The position numbers and the translations under genes were made by a program. From JBAYNW01 sp041678605 (GTDB lineage Bacteria; Cyanobacteriota; Vampirovibrionia; Gastranaerophilales; Gastranaerophilaceae): a DNA stretch of 64,000 bases. Numbering within the stretch: the first letter of the stretch is position 1; every line of letters begins with the position of its first letter. The notes beneath the pieces are model-generated. The model was given only the letters and a program-made list of their open reading frames with translations, was not told the DNA's origin and made no database searches. The stretch is from positions 1-64,000 of the forward strand of contig JBAYNW010000002.1 in assembly GCA_041678605.1 (NCBI GenBank), in the 5' to 3' direction. Below are positions 59,381-64,000 of the stretch, piece after piece.

Positions 59381-59860
59381 TCAACTCCTTCCGTTCCCCG
59401 TTGTCTGTTCGCTCTCTTCTTTTTTAACTCCGGAAAGTGTCTCGTACACGTAAGCTGTTACGAGTCCGGCAAAAGAATTCATCAAGGCACTCAGGATTGC
59501 ACCGAATATACCCAACATTAAAAAAACGAAAAAAGGCAATGTCTTGAAAAATGCGGCAAGATATCCGATATATGTTTTTGGAAGAATCAGTCCTACAAGC
59601 ATTGACAGCGGTGCAAATATAATCCAAAAAGCTATGAAAGAAGCGAAACCGGTTATTGAACCCAAAATTGCACCTTCTTTTGCGTCAATGATGCTTATTA
59701 AGTCATTTTTCTTCATATAGACTATGACAACAGCCGAAAGAAATAAGATTAAAACCATAAACGAAAAATTTCTCACAAAGGGGATTAAGGTCAAAACCCC
59801 CAGAATACCGCCTAAAATCGCACTTAATATTGAGGCCTGTTTTATTGTTGATTTATTCAT
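59381..59860 (-). CDS. Four-helix membrane protein
   Basis: A 159-residue protein with about four membrane segments (ASILSAILGGILGVLTLIPF; FSFMVLILFLSAVVIVYM; AILGSITGFASFIAFWIIF; FFVFLMLGIFGAILSALM). It is similar in type to small DUF4199/DUF5518-like membrane proteins, but I cannot assign one. The last residues (EESEQTTGNGRS) run into repeat-type sequence. GAGGAA precedes the ATG. It follows the third ORF6N gene on the same strand. Confidence 0.7.
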   Translation of the reverse strand: MNKSTIKQASILSAILGGILGVLTLIPFVRNFSFMVLILFLSAVVIVYMKKNDLISIIDAKEGAILGSITGFASFIAFWIIFAPLSMLVGLILPKTYIGYLAAFFKTLPFFVFLMLGIFGAILSALMNSFAGLVTAYVYETLSGVKKEESEQTTGNGRS

Positions 59861-59880
59861 ATATTTATTCCTCGTCTTTC

Positions 59881-60402
59881 CTATTTTGTTTTAAATCCTA
59901 TTGTCCTTGGTTTTGTTATGTCAATGAGATAATTGAGAGTTTCATTTATTTTCTGAATTTGTTCATTATTTTCTTCGGCATAACCAATAAAATATCTCTC
60001 TAAGTCGCTTATCCGCTGAGACAAATCCTTGTGAGAAAGAGCGAACTCTTTTATCTTAATAAACGTTTGGATTATTTGGATATTTAAAGCAATTGCTCTT
60101 TTGCTGTTTAAAACACTCGACAGCATCGCAACCCCATATTCCGTAAAGGCGTATGGCAAAGAAGTGCTGTGCTTAAGGCTTTTGAACCGGTCACAATTTG
60201 TGACCAGTTCTTTAATTTCTATATCATTGAGTTTGAACATAAAATTGTCGGGAAATCTTTCAATATTACGTTTTACTGCTTGGTTTAGAACTTTTGTATT
60301 AACTTCGTAAAGTTCGGCCAAATCCCTGTCAATCATAACTTTTTGTCCGCGTATGACAAGTATTTTATTTTCAATAATTTTTGTTGGTATTAATTCGTTC
60401 AT
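59881..60402 (-). CDS. ORF6N domain protein, paralogue 3
   Basis: A 173-residue protein with the ORF6N domain (IPTKIIENKILVIRGQKVMI, LAELYEVNTKVLNQAVKRNI, FTEYGVAMLSSVL) and the family ending TKPRTIGFKTK. It has the ELVTNCDRFKSLKHS version of the mid-gene segment, over a palindrome at 60184. I start at ATG 60402 (GGGA upstream) to match paralogue 2; ATG 60414 is possible. It follows ruvC. Confidence 0.9.
   Translation of the reverse strand: MNELIPTKIIENKILVIRGQKVMIDRDLAELYEVNTKVLNQAVKRNIERFPDNFMFKLNDIEIKELVTNCDRFKSLKHSTSLPYAFTEYGVAMLSSVLNSKRAIALNIQIIQTFIKIKEFALSHKDLSQRISDLERYFIGYAEENNEQIQKINETLNYLIDITKPRTIGFKTK
60184..60210. repeat. Palindrome inside ORF6N gene 3
   Basis: 27 bp, centre GGTCACAA-T-TTGTGACC. 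Both arms differ from the GGTCGCAA/TTGCGACC of the other two genes in a way that keeps pairing. Confidence 0.75.
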
Positions 60403-60424
60403 TTTCTTTCCCATCTTTCCTATT

Positions 60425-60919
60425 TTAAACTTTTAGCAGTCTGTCATCACAATTTATACCTCGAGTATGGCAAATTGCAATCGCCATGGCGTCAATTGTG
60501 TCGTCTAAATGCGGCAAAATTTGGCAATTCAAAGCGATTTTAACCATCTGTTCGACTTCTTTTTTATCCGCCCGCCCGTAGCCGGTGAGAGTTTGTTTAA
60601 CTTCCATTGGAGTGTATTCAAATGTCGGAATACCGCATTTTTCAAGTGCCATCATAATTACTCCCCGTGCGGCGGCCACGGGCATGACTGTCTTTTGGTT
60701 TTTAAAGAAAAACAGCTTTTCAATTGACGCTATGTCCGGCTCATATTTATTAATAATGGTTGTAATATCCTCAAAAATTTCCAGAAGCCTCTGAGATTCG
60801 GTATGATTTTTTGAGGTTTTTATTGAGCCGGAATTGAGCAGCACAACATTATCACCGTCAAAATCGACGATGCTGTAACCGACTATCGCAAGTCCCGGAT
60901 CTATCCCTAAAATCTTCAT
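60425..60919 (-). CDS. ruvC: Holliday junction resolvase RuvC
   Basis: A 164-residue RNase H-fold endonuclease that cuts Holliday junctions after RuvAB migration. Catalytic acids are visible in GIDPGLAIVGY, ASIEKLFFFKN and HLDDTIDAMAIAI. I start at ATG 60919, directly before KILGIDPG: TATAAT lies exactly 6 nt upstream with TTGCAA 16 bp further. The earlier in-frame ATG lies inside the promoter. Confidence 0.96.
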   Translation of the reverse strand: MKILGIDPGLAIVGYSIVDFDGDNVVLLNSGSIKTSKNHTESQRLLEIFEDITTIINKYEPDIASIEKLFFFKNQKTVMPVAAARGVIMMALEKCGIPTFEYTPMEVKQTLTGYGRADKKEVEQMVKIALNCQILPHLDDTIDAMAIAICHTRGINCDDRLLKV

Positions 60920-60925
60920 TAAATA

Positions 60926-60931
60926 ATTATA
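60926..60931 (-). promoter_or_regulatory. -10 box of ruvC, leaderless layout
   Basis: TATAAT, 6 nt before the ATG, with TTGCAA as -35 at 16 bp. Confidence 0.75.
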
Positions 60932-60983
60932 GCAGAATTGAAGCATTTTGCAAAAACTTAATATTAATAAATGAGTTTACCAT

Positions 60984-61661
60984 TTACTCCTTAGACTTAT
61001 TCCAGAATTTATTAGGAACTTGCCTGTTTCCTATAAAAACTTTGTCTTCAGGTGAAACACTTATGTAGCCAAAATGGTCACGTATCTCCTTTTCATCCAA
61101 CAAATCATGCCAATATTCATTAAGCATTTTCCTGCAATTCACATAGTAGGTATCATTTTTTTTATGATAAACAAAAGCCGACTCAGGCAGTTCGCCCTCG
61201 TAAACTATATTTTCTGCGTCTTGAAAAAGGAACATTGTGAAATCTTTTTTTTGGATATGCTTTGTATTTTGCCTCAAAAGGCTTAGGAGTTTTCTGCCTG
61301 ACAAATTTTCCTTTAAACAATCTTGAGAAAGAAGTCCGATTAAAAATCCCTTAATTGTCCTTGAGGGTTTTATCTTTCGTATTGTTGTTTCGATTTGTTT
61401 TCTATCAGTGCTGTCCTTTAAAATATGCTTCGGCTGTAAGTGCAAAACTAAAGGTAATTTCTTCCTTAAGACTTTTACTACCCCAGCCAAACAAAAGACT
61501 ATTTGCTCTACCGCCCCGCCACTTTTAACTTTAATATTTTTAATTGTTCCAAGTTGCTCAACAATAACAATGTTAGGGAGGCTTACGATTTTTTTGTACC
61601 TTTTGTAAGGTACAAATTTAATATTGGAAGTAAAATTTATATTTGAAACATTGTTGTTCAT
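60984..61661 (-). CDS. NINF-motif protein of unknown function
   Basis: A 225-residue basic protein from ATG 61661 (an ATG 21 nt upstream is also possible). It opens MNNNVSNINFTSNIKFVPYK. No membrane span, signal peptide or known domain; a helical region (IVEQLGTIKNIKVKSGG) leads into a mixed body ending NRQVPNKFWNKSKE. The N-terminal SNINFTS belongs to the N-[VI]-[NS]-F set of this window. Confidence 0.6.
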   Translation of the reverse strand: MNNNVSNINFTSNIKFVPYKRYKKIVSLPNIVIVEQLGTIKNIKVKSGGAVEQIVFCLAGVVKVLRKKLPLVLHLQPKHILKDSTDRKQIETTIRKIKPSRTIKGFLIGLLSQDCLKENLSGRKLLSLLRQNTKHIQKKDFTMFLFQDAENIVYEGELPESAFVYHKKNDTYYVNCRKMLNEYWHDLLDEKEIRDHFGYISVSPEDKVFIGNRQVPNKFWNKSKE

Positions 61662-61817
61662 AAATGTATAAACCCCAAACATTAAAAAGTTTGCCTATAA
61701 TATTAATTTTTGTTAAACCCCGGCTGCCGTATTTTACCTACGTATTTTTGCGGACTTTTTTTTATTTTTAAAAATGGCATAATTAAAAAGGAAAAAGAAA
61801 AAAGGAAAGGAGAAAGA

Positions 61818-62840
61818 ATGACAGACTACTTAACACTAACCGAATTTGTGCCGGGGACAAAGGCCAAAGCACAAGAGGTTAATGCAAATTTTTCGGCACT
61901 AAAAGATGCCCTGAGTGAAAAAGCTGCGATGGATGGAGACAGCACGCAAACATTTTCCGTGGCCAATGCGACACAAAATGCACATGCAATTAACAAGGGT
62001 CAATTAGATAGTTTATCGAATGACTTGACGGCAGAGCTTAAAAAAATGTCCACAAAATTTTGTGTAAAATACGGAAACACAACGGCCGGAAATGGAGATT
62101 TGTTTAGTTACAATGTACTTGAAATAACCCCAAAAATCGGCGGAACTTATAAAAATTTAGTAATGGCGGATTATCAGGGAACTCAAACAACCATTTCATC
62201 TGCCGCTGCGATAAGCATGAGCGGAAAGCCCAACGGAGATTACAATATTTTTATTACAGCCGCGGGGGTACTTTACACTCTGGACAATACAATTTACAGA
62301 CAGGCTGCCCGTCCGACAATGCTTGCCGGTGACGTTTGGTTTAATACAAGTGCGGAACCTTTTAGCTGTATAAAATATGACGGAACAAATGACGTTGAAT
62401 TTTTGGATGTGCCTTTGGGCAGTGTGACTATTGCGAGCAGTGCAATAACCGAAATTGTTACTTTCCCGTTTAACCAAAACGGGCATAATGTTACAACGCA
62501 GACGATACCTGAGGCCGGAACAAATTTGGCACTATCGGTTGTGAGATTAATTATGCCGGATTATAAAAGCGTTGTCAGCAAAGCATGGAACACGATTTTG
62601 CAGGCAGAGAGCGACGGATGGTTATACCCGAACGGCGGAAACGTTGCATCGAGTTCGATGGAGGATTTTACATTGACATATTCTTTTAATTCTGATCTCT
62701 CGAACTCTTTTGAAGCGTCCGCAATCGGGGCTAACACTACTGCCGGTATAATGGTTCCGATAATCAAAGGAATGTATTACAGAGCTACACGGGGAACTGC
62801 AAATCAATATTTAAAATTTTATCCGTGTCTTGGAGTTTAA
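61818..62840 (+). CDS. Phage tail fibre-like protein
   Basis: A 340-residue protein. The N-terminus (TDYLTLTEFVPGTKAKAQEV, NANFSALKDALSEKA) matches the short head domain of tail-fibre/structural proteins seen in phages and in bacterial 'head fibre'-like genes; the rest is beta-rich and Ser/Thr/Asn/Gly-rich, as in fibres. A strong AAAGGAGAA site leads ATG 61818. Coupled to the small gene that follows. No other phage genes are near. Confidence 0.7.
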   Translation: MTDYLTLTEFVPGTKAKAQEVNANFSALKDALSEKAAMDGDSTQTFSVANATQNAHAINKGQLDSLSNDLTAELKKMSTKFCVKYGNTTAGNGDLFSYNVLEITPKIGGTYKNLVMADYQGTQTTISSAAAISMSGKPNGDYNIFITAAGVLYTLDNTIYRQAARPTMLAGDVWFNTSAEPFSCIKYDGTNDVEFLDVPLGSVTIASSAITEIVTFPFNQNGHNVTTQTIPEAGTNLALSVVRLIMPDYKSVVSKAWNTILQAESDGWLYPNGGNVASSSMEDFTLTYSFNSDLSNSFEASAIGANTTAGIMVPIIKGMYYRATRGTANQYLKFYPCLGV

Positions 62841-62862
62841 TAATTATAAGAAAGGAATTACT

Positions 62863-63210
62863 ATGTACGTTGAAATCAAAGAAAATAAATTACTCAGCTG
62901 GTGTGAAAAACCATATTTGGATTATGAATATGTCGATATTGGCTATGAAACTTTTGACCCCGAAAAATACTCGGTCATTGGCGGAGTATTAACAGATATT
63001 TCTGAAACGGAAGATTACAAAACAAAAATCTCCGATAGAGAAAAGGCGGCTAAAAAGGCCGAATTGCAATTACAACTTGATGAATTGGATAAAAAAAGAG
63101 TTCGGGCGATTTCGGAACCGGCACTCAGAGAAGAACAAAACGGCCAAACATGGCTTGAATATTACACTGAGCAAATCATGGCAATCAGAGAGCAAATTGC
63201 CGCATTGTGA
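62863..63210 (+). CDS. Small accessory protein of the tail-fibre-like cassette
   Basis: A 115-residue protein: an N-terminal beta-rich part (MYVEIKENKLLSWCEKPYLD; DPEKYSVIGGVLTDI) and a C-terminal coiled coil (REKAAKKAELQLQLDELDKK to IMAIREQIAAL). This layout is like tail-fibre assembly/accessory proteins. AAAGGAAT precedes ATG 62863. It begins 22 nt after the fibre-like gene and ends before a terminator. Confidence 0.65.
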   Translation: MYVEIKENKLLSWCEKPYLDYEYVDIGYETFDPEKYSVIGGVLTDISETEDYKTKISDREKAAKKAELQLQLDELDKKRVRAISEPALREEQNGQTWLEYYTEQIMAIREQIAAL

Positions 63211-63230
63211 AATAAAAACAAATAAAATTT

Positions 63231-63260
63231 AAACCCTATTGTTTTTCAGTAGGGTTTTTT
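63231..63260 (+). terminator. Intrinsic terminator after the tail-fibre-like cassette
   Basis: AAACCCTA / TAGGGTTT with an 11-nt loop, then TTTT. Confidence 0.85.
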
Positions 63261-63288
63261 CTATACTTGAATTAAAGAGGATTTTAAA

Positions 63289-63636
63289 ATGTATATCGGA
63301 GTAGACATTGAAGACATCAGCCGGTTTGAAAATAAACCGCAGGAGTTTTTAGACAGGATTTATACAAAGAATGAGCAGGAATACTGCCTCTCAAAGCCAA
63401 ATCCGGCCAGTCATTTTGCAGTGCGGTTCTCAGCCAAAGAAGCTGTAATTAAGGCTCTTAATTCAATGGGTATAAGCCATCCCAGGCTTAACAAAATAGA
63501 AGTTTATCACGATAAAAACAGATGCCCTCAGGTTAGATTATTAAATGATTCCGATAAAAAATTGGCAATTAAGGTCAGCCTCTCGCATGACAAAACAAAG
63601 GCGATAGCGTTTGTTTTTGCGTCTTTGCATCTTTAG
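63289..63636 (+). CDS. acpS: Holo-[acyl-carrier-protein] synthase
   Basis: A 115-residue phosphopantetheinyl transferase that activates ACP for fatty-acid synthesis. Magnesium-binding Asp in MYIGVDIEDISRF and Glu in RFSAKEAVIKAL, plus the SLSHDKTKAIAFV end, are all in place. GAGG precedes the ATG; a TATACT box lies just after the preceding terminator. Confidence 0.93.
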   Translation: MYIGVDIEDISRFENKPQEFLDRIYTKNEQEYCLSKPNPASHFAVRFSAKEAVIKALNSMGISHPRLNKIEVYHDKNRCPQVRLLNDSDKKLAIKVSLSHDKTKAIAFVFASLHL

Positions 63637-63675
63637 GCGTTTCCATGATAAAATATTACTACAGGAGTTGATAAA

Positions 63676-64000
63676 ATGCCGTTTGAGTTTGAAAAACTTG
63701 AAATAGATGGGGTAATTTTGGTTAAACCAAAAGTTTTTGGCGATAATCGCGGATTTTTTATGGAAAGCTACAAAAAATCAGAGTTTGTAAAAAACGGTAT
63801 TGATGTTGAATTTGTGCAAGATAACTGCTCCAAATCAACAAAGGGTGTCTTAAGAGGCCTGCATTATCAGGCAAAACCGAAATCTCAGGCAAAATTAATC
63901 AGATGCTCAAACGGCAAAATCCATGATGTTGCAGTTGATTTAAGGAAAAATTCAAAAACCTTCGGCAAATGGCTTAAAGTTGAACTCTCGGAGGAGAACA
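63676..64000 (+). CDS. rfbC: dTDP-4-dehydrorhamnose 3,5-epimerase, N-terminal part
   Basis: The first 108 residues of a cupin epimerase of dTDP-L-rhamnose synthesis; the gene runs off the window. Motifs: VFGDNRGFFMESYKKSEF, FVQDNCSKSTKGVLRGLHYQ (with the catalytic His) and KLIRCSNGKIHDVAVDLRK. GGAG precedes the ATG. It starts 39 nt after acpS and may share its transcript. Confidence 0.92.
   Translation, partial: MPFEFEKLEIDGVILVKPKVFGDNRGFFMESYKKSEFVKNGIDVEFVQDNCSKSTKGVLRGLHYQAKPKSQAKLIRCSNGKIHDVAVDLRKNSKTFGKWLKVELSEEN

Overview
The window is an AT-rich, gene-dense bacterial chromosome segment. Its main signs of origin are repeated type IV pilin-like genes with KRGFSLAEVL/KKAFTLAEVL leaders, many small proteins opening with an N-[VI]-[NS]-F motif, no linked dnaK beside grpE/dnaJ, and an AT-rich genome full of short palindromes. 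I infer a gut Candidatus Gastranaerophilales (Melainabacteria/Vampirovibrionia) or a close relative. That placement rests on protein character only; no rRNA is present to confirm it.

Layout. 0-12.5 kb: a truncated MITE, a PC4-like gene, priA, dnaX, an LD-carboxypeptidase, a DUF4143 ATPase, dgkA-ybeY-7TM/HD phosphodiesterase, and a PHP-domain gene. 12.8-17.4 kb: lineage-specific small proteins, dut, a REP-associated (RAYT) transposase with its palindromes, an AbrB-like ORF and pilin 1. 17.4-22.9 kb: alaS, then a tRNA-Arg hotspot with broken tRNA copies, a Bro-N remnant and a 1.9-kb island (dual-OB remnant plus two DUF488 genes) bounded by a tRNA 3'-end repeat. 23-29.2 kb: smc, scpA and scpB interrupted by two ORF6N genes. 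29.2-39.6 kb: a matrixin-like TPR protease, an FAD enzyme, a nucleotidyltransferase/XRE toxin-antitoxin pair, an orphan histidine kinase, tsaD, obg and a HEPN-type gene. 39.6-41.4 kb: an HTH/pilin 2 cassette between 74-bp direct repeats, then an intact 182-bp MITE. 41.5-54.9 kb: groEL-groES, two paired small genes, grpE-dnaJ, a beta-propeller protein, a methyltransferase, nadB-nadC, two tiny membrane proteins, and an acetyltransferase with ribBA-ribE. 55-64 kb: lineage-specific membrane proteins, a pilin 3/HTH-pseudogene cassette, a third ORF6N gene, ruvC, a two-gene tail-fibre-like cassette, acpS and the start of rfbC.

Three themes cut across the genes. (1) Short palindromes and 7-8-bp periodic repeats fill the spacers and also sit in frame inside conserved genes (priA three times, ldcA-like, scpA, tsaD, grpE, an O-methyltransferase, the RAYT itself). 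(2) Eleven genes carry a TATAAT-like -10 box exactly 6 nt before the ATG and no Shine-Dalgarno, the layout of leaderless transcription. (3) Three near-identical pilin genes have TTGACA-N17-TATAnT promoters followed by a 5' hairpin, and each lies divergent to a small DNA-binding-type gene; two of these pairs are bracketed by repeats, as if they move as cassettes.
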